DNA from: Streptomyces sp. NBC_01485
Lineage (GTDB): Bacteria; Actinomycetota; Actinomycetes; Streptomycetales; Streptomycetaceae
Assembly (NCBI RefSeq): GCF_036227125.1
Contig: NZ_CP109435.1
Coordinates: 7,130,001 to 7,194,000, forward strand
Length of the DNA: 64,000 nucleotides
Direction of reading: 5' to 3'
Below the pieces are notes generated by a model. That model was given only the letters and a program-made list of their open reading frames with translations. It made no database searches and had not been told where the DNA came from. Position numbers and translations under genes: made by a program. Within the stretch, counting starts at the first letter, position 1. Every line of letters begins with the position of its first letter. This document shows, piece by piece, positions 1 through 7,611 of this stretch.

Positions 1-1749
1 CTGCGAGAGTCGCCGGTTGACGTCGGCGTACTCCTCCTCCCCCATGCCCAGCCCGCGGTCCTCGACCTCGATGGCGAGCCCCTTGCCGACCTGCTCCGTG
101 CGGACCCACACCGGGCAGACGGGCGGCGAGTAGCGGGCGGCGTTCTCCATGAGTTCCGCGAGCAGGTGGATCACGTCGGCGACGGCGTGCGCGGCCAGCT
201 TCAGGTCCTCGTCGGCGTGCACCGTGACGCGCTGGTAGTCGGCGACCTCCCCGACGGCGCTGCGTATGACGTCGATGAGGGTGACCGGCTGGGTCCAGCG
301 GCGTCCGGGCTGCCCTCCGCTGATGATCACGAGGTTCTCCTCGTAGCGGCGTATCTGACTTGCCTGGGAGTCCAGTTCGTAGAGCCCCTTCAGCACCTCG
401 GGCTCCTGGTGTTTCTGCTCCATGGTGTCCAGCAGGCTCAGTTGGCGGTTCACCAGGTTCTGGGTGTGCCGGGCGACGCCCAGGATGGCCTTCTGGAAGC
501 CGCGGCGGGCGTCGGCCAGGCTCACCGCGCTGCGCAGCGCCGTGCGCTGGGCGGAGTTGAAGGCCTGGGCGACCTTGCCGAGTTCGTCGTCGCCGTAGTC
601 GAGGTCCGCCGCCTCCGACTCGACGTCGACGTTCTCCCCGCGGTTGAGCCGGTCGACCAGGTTGGGCAGCCGGGTGTCGGCCAGCTCCAGGGTCGCTCTG
701 CGCAGGCCGGCCAGGCGCCGCATCAGGGAGCGGGTGACGCGCCAGGACAGCAGGACCACCACGATGAGGGCGGCGAGCCCCGCCCCGCTGGTGAGCAGAC
801 CCTGCCACAGCAGTGAGTCGGCTCGGGTCTGGCTCATGCCGATGAAGGCGAAGATGGGGTCGACCGTGACCTTCTGCATCCGCGGGATGATCGTGGTCAT
901 GGTGGCGGGCCACTGCCGGGCCGGCGCGGGCAGGGCGGTGCTGTCGCCGTCCTGCTGGGCGATGACGGCGTCCTCGATCTTCTCCAGCGTCTTCCACGCC
1001 GGGCTGTCGGTGAGCTTCTCCACCGCCGCCATGTCCTGGGCGTTGAGCTGGTTGGGCAGGCTGCCCATCAGGAAACGACGGGCGCCCACCGCGTGGAGGA
1101 AGGCGGCCCGGTCCTGGGCGCTCAGCCGTCCGCTCGCGACGGCGGGGGCCAGCGTGGCGTCCTCCAGGAGCAGTTGCTCACGGGCGTCGATCAGGGTCGA
1201 GGTCGGTATGGACGCGGTCACCAGGGACGCGTCGTTCACCCGGAAGGCGAAGTCGGTGCCGACGATCTCGGCGTTGATGACGCGGGTGAACGCCGCGGTG
1301 GCCGTCCGGACGTCGGTGGACCGGTCGTCGATCCGCGCCCGAAGCTGGGTCAGGTTCATTGCCTGCACGGCGTCCGCGACCGGCTGGAACGCCGCCTTGG
1401 ACTTCGCCGGGGCGTCCTTCAGAGCGGCCGGAAGCCCCGCCATCTCGGTCACGGCGGCGTCCGTCTTGCGGCGCTGCGCCTCCAAGGCGTCGCGCGAGGC
1501 GTCGGGGTCGGCCAGCCAGACCGCGCTGAGCGTCCGTTCCCGGGCCGCGGCGTCGATCATGTCGCCGAACGGCTTGGCGACCGCCAGGTTGGTGTCGAAC
1601 TCGGCGCGCAGACCGAAGCCCTGTGACAGCACGCGTGCGCTGGTGGTGGCCCAGAGGCCGCCGAGTGCCAGGCTCGGGACCAGGGCCAGCAGCAGCAGCG
1701 AGGCGCGGATGGAACGGAGGCGCTGCAGGGCAGGGGTCCGTGACGGCAT
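1..1749 (-). CDS. Nitrate/nitrite-sensor type histidine kinase, 3' end outside window
   Basis: This gene reads leftward from ATG at 1747-1749 and stays open to base 1, so 583 codons are present and the C-terminus is missing. The N-terminus has a short basic stretch and a membrane segment (SLLLLALVPSLALGGLW). A roughly 280-residue extracytoplasmic region follows, with the alpha-helical character of the NIT (nitrate/nitrite-sensing) domain. A second membrane segment (GLAALIVVVLLSW), a HAMP-like linker and the start of the HATPase domain come next, with an N-box (ELMENAARYSPP) and a G-box (EVEDRGLGMGEEEY). In Streptomyces this architecture is typical of CvnA-type kinases in conservon operons, but the downstream genes that would prove this lie outside the window. 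The architecture is directly visible; ligand and signalling partner are inferred. Confidence 0.85.
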   Translation of the reverse strand, partial: MPSRTPALQRLRSIRASLLLLALVPSLALGGLWATTSARVLSQGFGLRAEFDTNLAVAKPFGDMIDAAARERTLSAVWLADPDASRDALEAQRRKTDAAVTEMAGLPAALKDAPAKSKAAFQPVADAVQAMNLTQLRARIDDRSTDVRTATAAFTRVINAEIVGTDFAFRVNDASLVTASIPTSTLIDAREQLLLEDATLAPAVASGRLSAQDRAAFLHAVGARRFLMGSLPNQLNAQDMAAVEKLTDSPAWKTLEKIEDAVIAQQDGDSTALPAPARQWPATMTTIIPRMQKVTVDPIFAFIGMSQTRADSLLWQGLLTSGAGLAALIVVVLLSWRVTRSLMRRLAGLRRATLELADTRLPNLVDRLNRGENVDVESEAADLDYGDDELGKVAQAFNSAQRTALRSAVSLADARRGFQKAILGVARHTQNLVNRQLSLLDTMEQKHQEPEVLKGLYELDSQASQIRRYEENLVIISGGQPGRRWTQPVTLIDVIRSAVGEVADYQRVTVHADEDLKLAAHAVADVIHLLAELMENAARYSPPVCPVWVRTEQVGKGLAIEVEDRGLGMGEEEYADVNRRLSQ

Positions 1750-2188
1750 CGAGCGTCCTTGGGTGCATGGGGCCGAGCGCGACAACCAGAACTATGCGTT
1801 CCGCTTCGCGGCAGTGGTGAGGATGCTAGGTGATCTATCGATAAGAGTCATCAAAGTCCTAAAACTTTCTTGATTTCAGCATCATCACGATCGTTTGCGA
1901 CGCCCGAACGCACAGCGCGTCCCCTGCGAGAAGTGGCGTAAGGGCAGGTCGGGGGCAGGTCAGGGGCACCTTGTCAGCGATGGTGGAGAGGTACGACCGC
2001 TGCGACCGCGAGCGGCGCCCACTGCCGGTGTTCGGTTCCGGCCACCGGCCGCTCTCGGCCCGAAGCCCCGGGGGAGGTCCCGGGGGAAGTCTCGTGGGGT
2101 CCCAGGCAAGCCAGCCCCGGACATGGCGCCGCACCCCGCCCGGACCCGCATTCATACAGGCCAAACGGGGTGCGGCGGTACTCGTTGC
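1750..2188. other. Intergenic region upstream of the sensor kinase
   Basis: I see no supportable gene here; open frames on both strands lack ribosome-binding sites and recognisable protein. The segment at about 1790-1905 is markedly AT-richer than its surroundings and probably carries the kinase promoter. The right half holds a strong hairpin, listed separately. Confidence 0.5.
2127..2177 (-). terminator. Hairpin beside the left copy of the murA 3' end
   Basis: A perfect 12-bp inverted repeat, CGCCGCACCCCG at 2127-2138 and CGGGGTGCGGCG at 2166-2177, encloses a 27-base loop. It starts 11 bases past the 15-bp murA-end copy at 2189-2203, in the leftward direction of murA transcription. It could be the original murA terminator left behind when the island inserted. 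There is no U tract, which is usual in Streptomyces. Confidence 0.55.
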
Positions 2189-2203
2189 TCAGATGTCCCG
2201 GAA
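2189..2203. repeat. Left 15-bp copy of the HTH-murA 3' end (candidate attachment site)
   Basis: TCAGATGTCCCGGAA is identical to 7597-7611, the last 15 bases of the HTH-murA gene including its stop codon, in the same orientation. The two copies bracket the accessory island. A 3'-end duplication of this kind is what site-specific integration into the end of a gene leaves, but no integrase is present and 15 bp is short. Confidence 0.5.
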
Positions 2204-2245
2204 CTCCTATACAACGCATCTGACCTGCGCAAACGAACCCGCCCG

Positions 2246-2274
2246 AAGATCATCTTGCACGGTCGTTGCACAAG
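2246..2274. repeat. 29-bp imperfect direct repeat, left copy
   Basis: AAGATCATCTTGCAC, four variable bases, then GTTGCACAAG. The same arrangement recurs at 7455-7483 in the same orientation, with 25 of 29 bases identical. TTGCAC also occurs twice inside the unit. It may be the end of an IS, perhaps of the IS630 type seen as a scrap at 7164-7325, or an older integration boundary. Confidence 0.5.
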
Positions 2275-2278
2275 CCGA

Positions 2279-2405
2279 ACAGTGAGCCTCCGCCAACTTG
2301 AAGTCGCAGGTCAAAGGGCTGGTGTGACCAGTACTCAGCGTGCTCACGCTGGTCGTGGGCGGGAGTCTGTCGAGTAGATCATCTGTCAGCGGTTGACTTC
2401 GAGGT
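2279..2405 (-). mobile_element. Truncated IS5-type element: 3' end only
   Basis: About 125 bases from ACAGTGAGCCTCC onward are nearly identical, with about five differences, to the reverse complement of 6831-6957, the terminal part of the IS5-type element further right. Reading leftward, the last codons of the transposase (DLEVNR then TGA) and its whole downstream region are present, but similarity stops at about 2405. This is an inverted second copy that has lost almost all of its transposase. The substitutions show it is not a recent duplicate. Confidence 0.8.
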
Positions 2406-2902
2406 CCGCCGTTATCCGCCAGAGGCGCGCCGCCGGCGCGCAGCCGAGCATGTATCGTCGGGCGGCATCTGGGCCCCGGCTGCTTTCCTCAGACGCTGTT
2501 GCCAATTCGGGGTCTGCTTCGCCCCGCTGATCATTGGTCGAGTGGGGCGCAGGCAGTGCGCGGTACTGAACCGTCCGGACGCTGTGGAGCGGACGGTCGA
2601 GGCGTTCACCAACGGCCCGAATAAGTCGACGCCCGAGCAGGCGTAGGAGCTGAACGAGGTGATCCGCACGTGCATCTGTGATCACTAAACCGCACAGGCA
2701 GCCCCTGTCAGCCTCTGGGCCGGCGGGGGCTTCGTCGTTTTCTACCGGCCCGCTGGCAGCGGATGGGAGGGAACGATCAATTCCACGACTGGGAACCGGA
2801 CAAACAACGGAAAGTTCGCGCCACGGATCTTGTGTGGCGCCTGTGAACCCATGAGGGTGGTCGGCGGTGAGACACACATTCGATTCTTCTTGGGGGGAAA
2901 GA
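2406..2902. other. Gene-free stretch with a possible coding relic
   Basis: No intact gene is supported. At about 2563-2689 a rightward frame reads like degraded protein (AVERTVEAFTNGPNKSTPEQA, an amber codon, then ELNEVIRTC), suggesting a decayed gene tail. The rest is probably the promoter region of the secreted-protein gene that starts at 2903. Confidence 0.35.
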
Positions 2903-3373
2903 ATGAAGGCGCGTTTTATCGTCCCCCTTCTCGCGGCGGGGGCCCTGCTGGTGCCGGCTGCCACGGCGTCGGCTGCGGCAGCTCCGAGCGGCAGCACGGG
3001 AAGGGCCGTCGCGAGGACTGCTGCCTTTCCCGTGTGGTGCACGTTCCAGGGTGAGAAACCGTTCCAGGTCACCCATGGCGGCCCGCTGTACGCCCAGGGC
3101 CATTACACGGGTTGCTCAACTCCGGCACCCGACCAGTGCCGGGTCCAGGTCGACCTTCAGGAGTACGTGCGCGACGGGTACTGGCGCGCGGTGAAGCACA
3201 AGGACAGCGGGTGGACGAGGTGCAGCGGGCGCTACACCACTCCAGGGCTCACGTGCGTGCATGATGGTGAGAAGGAGACGTACAACACTCAGGTGACCTT
3301 GCAGGTCGAGTACCACGGACGCTTCAGCGAACCCGGAATCGCAGACACGCACAACACCGTGATCGACTGCTGA
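2903..3373 (+). CDS. Small secreted cysteine-rich protein of unknown function
   Basis: The product is 156 residues. ATG 2903 is preferred over an in-frame GTG at 2867 because GGGGGGAAAG lies just upstream and the signal peptide then begins properly (MKARFIVPLLAAGALLVPAA), with likely cleavage after TASA. The mature part holds six cysteines (WCTF, GCS, QCR, RCSG, TCV and the terminal DC), which suggests three disulfides and an extracellular life. I do not recognise the family, although small secreted proteins of this build are common in Streptomyces. It stands alone on the island and is followed by a clear terminator at 3389. Confidence 0.75.
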   Translation: MKARFIVPLLAAGALLVPAATASAAAAPSGSTGRAVARTAAFPVWCTFQGEKPFQVTHGGPLYAQGHYTGCSTPAPDQCRVQVDLQEYVRDGYWRAVKHKDSGWTRCSGRYTTPGLTCVHDGEKETYNTQVTLQVEYHGRFSEPGIADTHNTVIDC

Positions 3374-3388
3374 AGTCCGTTCACCCGT

Positions 3389-3424
3389 AACGGCCTGCCG
3401 GATTGATTCGGTAGGCCGTTTTCG
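3389..3424 (+). terminator. Terminator of the secreted-protein gene
   Basis: AACGGCCTGCCG at 3389-3400 pairs with CGGTAGGCCGTT at 3409-3420 (one G-T pair), with an 8-base loop and a following T run. It lies 15 bases after the stop codon. Confidence 0.8.
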
Positions 3425-3458
3425 GCTTCGGTCGCACAGATGAAAGTGAGACAGCAGC

Positions 3459-3731
3459 ATGCACGTTCATTTTGAAGCAGTAGACCCAGAGAAAATGATC
3501 GGGTTCTGGGGCGGCATCCCGGGTTGGGGTGGGTACAGCGTCGGCGAAGCGGAATCTCCGGCTGTGCTACCGGTCGTCACCGTCCTTGTCGGAACGATCG
3601 CCGAACAGGTTCAGACGCTGATCGCCAAGGGCGCCTCTCTCGTGGAACCTCACGATTGCATGCACGCCCTGATGACGGATCCGGAAGGCAACAGGTTTAT
3701 GGTGGTGCTCGACCCCGACCACGAAGCATGA
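3459..3731 (+). CDS. Short VOC-superfamily (glyoxalase/dioxygenase-like) protein
   Basis: The product is 90 residues. It has the beta-alpha-beta pattern and closing signature of a VOC module: an LVGTIAEQVQTLIAKGASLVEP helix-turn segment, then DPEGNRFMVVLDP, the usual last strands of glyoxalase/bleomycin-resistance folds. Normal modules are about 115-130 residues, so this is short at the N-terminal side, where the region before MHVHFEAVDPEKMIGFW lacks the full first beta-alpha-beta unit. It may be a natural minimal protein or a truncated relic. No metal-binding set can be assigned and the substrate is unknown. Confidence 0.6.
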   Translation: MHVHFEAVDPEKMIGFWGGIPGWGGYSVGEAESPAVLPVVTVLVGTIAEQVQTLIAKGASLVEPHDCMHALMTDPEGNRFMVVLDPDHEA

Positions 3732-4044
3732 CGTTCTCCAGCGTGGATGCGGCCCGGCGTACGGCACTAGCCCTTCAAGGGCGCCGGGTCGACGATCCGG
3801 TGTGGGGGGCGCCTTCACCGTCGTTCCAACGTCGAGGCCGACGGAACCTGCCGGCCAATCCAGGTCGCTTTCTCGGCGGCCGGATGGCGTTGGGAGACGG
3901 CCTGCACCGCTACGTGAATCGACGGCGACGCGAGGGCGCCGACAGCCAGCGCGGGTGAGGGACGTGCGGGAGGCCGCCGAGTAGGAGCAGGCAGCTCTGC
4001 GGTTCCCGCTCGCTGAGGCCGGGTGGCCTTCTACGATCCAGTGC
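3732..4044. other. Gene-free stretch
   Basis: Open frames here give Arg/Pro/Gly-rich translations without motifs or ribosome-binding sites. I see no gene, RNA or clear repeat. Confidence 0.5.
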
Positions 4045-4497
4045 ATGGATCCCGAGCTGCTGGAACGGATCACCGCGCGGCGTGCGGAACTGGACGAACT
4101 CGAAGAACAGCTGGCCAAGCAGTTGGCGGAGGTGCGGGCCGAGCGGGACGAACTTGCCGTCGCCGAGCGGGTCCTGGAGCGGGTGAGCGAACAACTCGCC
4201 GACGAGCGCGCCTCAGCCGCGCCGATGCCCGGGCAGGTGGGTGGACGGTCGGTGATGCTGATTCCGCACCGCGAGCCGGGCCTGGAGGAGACCATGCTCC
4301 CGCCGGACTATCAGCGCATCCTCGCCGCTGTGCGGCAGGCTGCCGGACCCGTCATGGCCCGGCATGTCGGCGAGATGCTGGGAGTCGACGTCAGAGTGCG
4401 GGCCAAGCTGGAACCGCTGCGCGGGAGACTGGTCAGACTCGTTGATCGCGGCTGGCTGCGCAAACTGCCCGACGGCCGGTTCACCACCCGCCTGTGA
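4045..4497 (+). CDS. Coiled-coil/winged-helix hypothetical protein
   Basis: The product is 150 residues in two parts. Residues about 5-60 are heptad-rich and charged (LLERITARRAELDELEEQLAKQ and onward), a clear coiled coil that should dimerise. Residues about 85-150 (LPPDYQRILAAVRQAAGPVMARHV through LVDRGWLRKLPDGRFTTRL) look like a winged helix-turn-helix. Closely similar proteins are, as I recall, widespread and often multicopy in Streptomyces, but no function is established. It ends 72 bases before the interrupted IS5-type transposase. Whether it travels with that element is unknown, because the left end of the element is not recognisable. Confidence 0.7.
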   Translation: MDPELLERITARRAELDELEEQLAKQLAEVRAERDELAVAERVLERVSEQLADERASAAPMPGQVGGRSVMLIPHREPGLEETMLPPDYQRILAAVRQAAGPVMARHVGEMLGVDVRVRAKLEPLRGRLVRLVDRGWLRKLPDGRFTTRL

Positions 4498-4685
4498 CCG
4501 GGGACGCTGTCGCCCGGAGCAGTCCGGCGCGAGCGTAACCGCGGTGCCCCCGGCGGCCGTTGGAATTGTGTGACGAAAACCAAAGGACGCGCCGAGGACA
4601 CGAGCACGCTTGTCTACCAGTGCCGTCTGCCGCTGTCCACGCACACCGTCAACCACCTCGCCGGTCTGCTGCGCCGCCATCTGAA

Positions 4686-4695
4686 GGCGATACGG
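4686..4695. repeat. Target-site duplication, left copy
   Basis: GGCGATACGG, repeated at 6133-6142 immediately outside the other end of the IS4-family element. Ten bases fits the family. Confidence 0.93.
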
Positions 4696-6132
4696 CAATG
4701 CCGTTGTCTGTCCTATGAAGCGAGTGCGGGTTCCAAGGTCAGCGACTTCTCCGGGACGTGTCGGGTGGGGCGGCGGGGCTTCCCCGCGGGGCGGTAGGTG
4801 TACTTCAAGTACGGGCGCTTGACGAACCGGTCCGCCTCGCGCAGGCGTCTGGCACCGCTGTCGAGCTTGCGGTGCACCTTATCGGCCAGCATCGTCATGA
4901 ACTGCTTGACCTGCCAAGAGGTCTGCGTGCACTGGCGGATGACGCTGCGTCGCACGTGCTTGATGACCTTGACGAAGGAGATCCGGTCCGGGTCGATCCC
5001 TTCTTCGTCGGCCAGGAGCATGATGATCCGGGTCATGCAGTGGTGCACCACCAGATGCGCCCATACCTCCTGCCGGATCAAAGCTGGGCTGACGGACCGT
5101 AAGACCTCCTGGGGTCCGCGCTGAAACGTCTTGACCTGCCGAAACGCCGACTCACTCTCCCAGCGATCATGGTAGAGGGCGGCCAACTCGTCCGCGGGGA
5201 AGGCCACCGGGTCCAGCAGGTCGGTCAGCAGTCGGATGACCTCGCCCCCATCGATGCGGTACTCGACCACCCGCACCAGCACCCCGCCGGGATGTGCACG
5301 CTTCTGCCCGGCCAGGTTCATCCGGGCCAGATACGTCCCGTCCACGAGGACCGTCACCGGCTGGTGGGCCACCGTGGAGCGCGCCCGGATCAGCAGGTGA
5401 GCCCCGGCCTGCGTGAACGCCTTCCACAGTTCCACCCCGGGGAAGCCCCGGTCCATGATGACGAACATCCCGGCAGCGCTGGCGGCCATCGGGATCGTCA
5501 ACTCCCGCTCCCCGGTGCTGAACCCGCCCACTCTCGCGTCGATCGTGGAGTGCGTCCCGGTCTCGGTCAGCGTCACCACCCTGGCCTGAGGATTTCCCGC
5601 CCGATGACCCCTGGCGTCCCGCGTCCCGCCGAACGTGGCCCGGTTGACCTCGTTCTCCTTCACGTCGAGGAGGAACCCGTCCACCGCGGCGATCCGCATC
5701 CCCTGGTAGTAGGCGTCGGCAAGCCCTGGCGGGGCTACCGGCCCGGCCAGGCGACGGAACAGCGTCTCCAGCACGGCCGGCCCGAGCCGCTGCCTGGCCC
5801 GCGTGAACGAGGACCGGTTCGGGATCGACACGCTCATCTCCTCCAGCGCGCCCACCAGATTCTCCGCCACGTCGTCATAGGAGTCCTGCTGGAAGAGGGC
5901 CGACGCGAGCACGAAATAGACCATGAACCTGACCGGCAGCGCCCCAGGCTTCTCATCCCGCTTTCCGCACGCAGCCAGCACCTCGTCCACCAACTCGGCG
6001 GTCACCCACCGGGTGAGAATTCCCAACCGCACGTCGTCCGATAATCCGGTCCATGGATGCTGCATAACTGTCAGCATCCTCGCGCCGACGCCGCAGCGGA
6101 ACGCTGCGTGCAGCCCACAGACAACGGCATTG
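4696..6132 (-). mobile_element. Complete IS4-family insertion sequence
   Basis: The element is 1437 bp. It is bounded by 16-bp perfect terminal inverted repeats, CAATGCCGTTGTCTGT at 4696-4711 and its complement at 6117-6132. It is flanked by 10-bp direct repeats GGCGATACGG at 4686-4695 and 6133-6142, the target duplication expected of IS4 relatives. The ends are intact and the transposase is open, so it may be mobile. It sits in opposite orientation inside the IS5-type transposase gene. Confidence 0.93.
4713..6077 (-). CDS. IS4-family transposase
   Basis: The product is 454 residues from ATG 6077 (MLTVMQHPWTGLSDD); an ATG four codons later at 6065 is equally possible. An upstream extension would leave the element and is rejected. 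The N-terminal IS4 domain (LGILTRWVTAELVDEVL through YDDVAENLVGAL) is followed by an RNase-H-like DDE domain: first Asp in RIAAVDGFLLD, second in FVIMDRGFPGVELW. The diagnostic Y-(2)-R-(3)-E-(6)-K signature is read exactly in YHDRWESESAFRQVK. The stop lies just inside the left inverted repeat, so the gene fills the element. Nothing is truncated. Confidence 0.93.
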   Translation of the reverse strand: MLTVMQHPWTGLSDDVRLGILTRWVTAELVDEVLAACGKRDEKPGALPVRFMVYFVLASALFQQDSYDDVAENLVGALEEMSVSIPNRSSFTRARQRLGPAVLETLFRRLAGPVAPPGLADAYYQGMRIAAVDGFLLDVKENEVNRATFGGTRDARGHRAGNPQARVVTLTETGTHSTIDARVGGFSTGERELTIPMAASAAGMFVIMDRGFPGVELWKAFTQAGAHLLIRARSTVAHQPVTVLVDGTYLARMNLAGQKRAHPGGVLVRVVEYRIDGGEVIRLLTDLLDPVAFPADELAALYHDRWESESAFRQVKTFQRGPQEVLRSVSPALIRQEVWAHLVVHHCMTRIIMLLADEEGIDPDRISFVKVIKHVRRSVIRQCTQTSWQVKQFMTMLADKVHRKLDSGARRLREADRFVKRPYLKYTYRPAGKPRRPTRHVPEKSLTLEPALAS

Positions 6133-6142
6133 GGCGATACGG
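6133..6142. repeat. Target-site duplication, right copy
   Basis: GGCGATACGG, the second copy of the 10-bp target of the IS4-family insertion. The IS5-type transposase frame resumes at 6143. Confidence 0.93.
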
Positions 6143-6850
6143 TCCAGGTGGCGGATCCTGCCGCCCGGCCGGATCGCGGTGATCGTCCTGGCCGTGCTGC
6201 GGCACGATCAGCGCCTGGCCGACATGGCCGGCGGCAACAACGTGTCCGAGTCCACCGTCCGCCGTTGGCGCGACGAGCTGATCGCCCTGCTCGCAGCCCA
6301 GGCACCGTGCCTGGACCGCGCCTTGAAGAGGGTCGCTAAGACAGGCGGGGAGGGGGTCCTGATCGACGGCACCCTCATCCCCACCCAACGTCGCACCGGG
6401 AAGGCCAACCGGCGGAACTACTCCGGCAAACACCACCATCACGGCCTGCACTTTCTCGCCTTGACCGACGAACGCGGCCGCCTGATCTGGATATCCGCCG
6501 CCCGGCCCGGCCGCACCCACGACATCACCGCCGCCCGCCACGACCACATCCTGGCCCACCTGCGCGCCGCCGGCCTCGGCGCCCTCGCGGACCTAGGCTT
6601 CCGCGGCCTGGACAACGACGTACGCGACCCCGTGATCGTCACCGGCTTCCACGCCGGCCGCACCCACAAGCTCACCCCAGGCCAGAAGGACGCCAACCGT
6701 GTCCTCGCCGTCGGACGCGCGCCAGTCGAACACGGCTTCGCGCACCTCAAGAACTGGCGGACCCTCACCAAGCTCCGCACCGACCCCGCCCGCGCCACCC
6801 GCCTCCTGCGAGCCTTGCTCGTTCTGACGAACCTCGAAGTCAACCGCTGA

Positions 6851-6957
6851 CAGACGATCTACTCCACAGGCTCCCGCCCACGACCAGCGTGAGCACCCTG
6901 AGTACCGGTCACACCAGCCCTTTGACCTGCGACTTCAAGTTGGCGGAGGCTCACTGT
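6851..6957 (+). mobile_element. 3' non-coding end of the IS5-type element
   Basis: These 107 bases follow the transposase stop and end at CTCACTGT. They match, inverted, the remnant at 2279-2405, so the shared boundary marks the right end of the element at about 6957. I could not find a matching left end before 4570. It is either diverged, deleted or of different sequence. Confidence 0.75.
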
Positions 6958-7163
6958 ATCGAACAGCCTTGAGATTCAAGGCCGTTGAGTCCAGACGGTG
7001 CGGGGTAGCTCTTGTGGATGGGCGGCTGGCGCTCTGGCGCACCCGCAGGGTGCCGCGCTGGGCTGGTGCCCCCAGTCACGACGTCATCGAGGCAGCGGGA
7101 GAACCAGAAACCGGAATCTTTCCTGCCGTAGATGGGCCATCGGAAGCCCACGCCGAAGGCCGC

Positions 7164-7325
7164 CACCGCAATCCGCCCGAGCGTGCGGTGGTGCTCTGTG
7201 TCGACGAGAAGTCCCAGGTGCAGGCCCTGGACCGGTCGCAGCCCGTGCTGCCGGGGATGCCCGAGCGCCGCACCCACGACTACCTGCGGCACGGCGTTAC
7301 CAGCCTGTTCGCCGCATTCGACGTG
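7164..7325 (+). pseudogene. IS630-family transposase fragment
   Basis: A 54-codon stretch reads NPPERAVVLCVDEKSQVQAL, then PGMPERRTHDYLRHGVTSLF and AAFDV. This is the unmistakable start of an IS630-type DDE_3 catalytic domain, with its first Asp in CVDEKSQ. Neither the N-terminal helix-turn-helix region nor the rest of the catalytic domain is found on either side in any frame. It is a short relic with no coding capacity. Confidence 0.8.
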
Positions 7326-7454
7326 GGTGCCGATGGTCGACCAGATGCGGTCGGCGTGGCACGACCGATATCGGACGCTGCGAGGCCACTTCGGCGACAA
7401 CCCTCCGTGAAGGCTGACGGATACTCAGGTTCTCTGGCGCATCGTCAACCATTC

Positions 7455-7483
7455 AAGATCATCTTGCACGTGTGTTGCACAAG
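7455..7483. repeat. 29-bp imperfect direct repeat, right copy
   Basis: Second copy of the AAGATCATCTTGCAC-N4-GTTGCACAAG unit found at 2246-2274. It lies about 130 bases past the IS630 scrap and about 110 bases before the murA 3' end. Confidence 0.5.
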
Positions 7484-7554
7484 GTACTGAAAAACAACAA
7501 TGATCAATGGAGGGTCGTGAAGGTGGGTATCCGCAGGTCAACTGGCATGTTGAG

Positions 7555-7588
7555 GTGTCGTGCCCTTTGCCTCCAAGGGGCACGACAC
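7555..7588 (-). terminator. Terminator at the end of the HTH-murA gene
   Basis: GTGTCGTGCCC at 7555-7565 pairs perfectly with GGGCACGACAC at 7578-7588, and the stem extends inward by T-A and T-G pairs. It starts 8 bases after the stop codon of the leftward HTH-murA gene. Confidence 0.8.
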
Positions 7589-7596
7589 TCCGCCGA

Positions 7597-7611
7597 TCAG
7601 ATGTCCCGGAA
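7597..7611. repeat. Right 15-bp repeat: 3' end of HTH-murA
   Basis: TCAGATGTCCCGGAA, the last 15 bases of the gene including the stop, repeated at 2189-2203 on the far side of the island. Confidence 0.5.

Larger units (their letters stand above)
4570..6850 (+). pseudogene. IS5-type transposase gene split by an IS4-family element
   Basis: Codons 1-42 (4570-4695, GTG start) and the remainder (6143-6850) are separated by an inserted IS plus one copy of its 10-bp target duplication. Removing 4696-6142 restores one open frame of 277 residues reading LKAIR then SRWRILPPGR across the junction. The rebuilt protein has an N-terminal helix-turn-helix (ADMAGGNNVSESTVRRWRDEL) and a DDE_4-type catalytic core: D in LIDGTLIP, D in ALADLGFRGLD, E in APVEHGFAHLK. 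An in-frame GTG at 6179 leaves the catalytic part open as a truncated 223-residue product, but the first 54 residues would be lost. The element is presumably inactive while interrupted. Confidence 0.85.

Noticed and set aside
1895..2377. Open frames in the gap right of the sensor kinase
   Set aside because: They span the hairpin and the IS remnant, lack start signals and resemble no protein.
3567..4295. Leftward 242-codon frame over the VOC and coiled-coil genes
   Set aside because: Ser/Arg-rich translation, antisense to better-supported genes, no start signal.
4713..6305. Extending the IS4 transposase upstream to about 6305
   Set aside because: The extension leaves the element past its inverted repeat at 6117-6132 and runs into the antisense of the IS5-type transposase. 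Starts at 6077 or 6065 fit the family.
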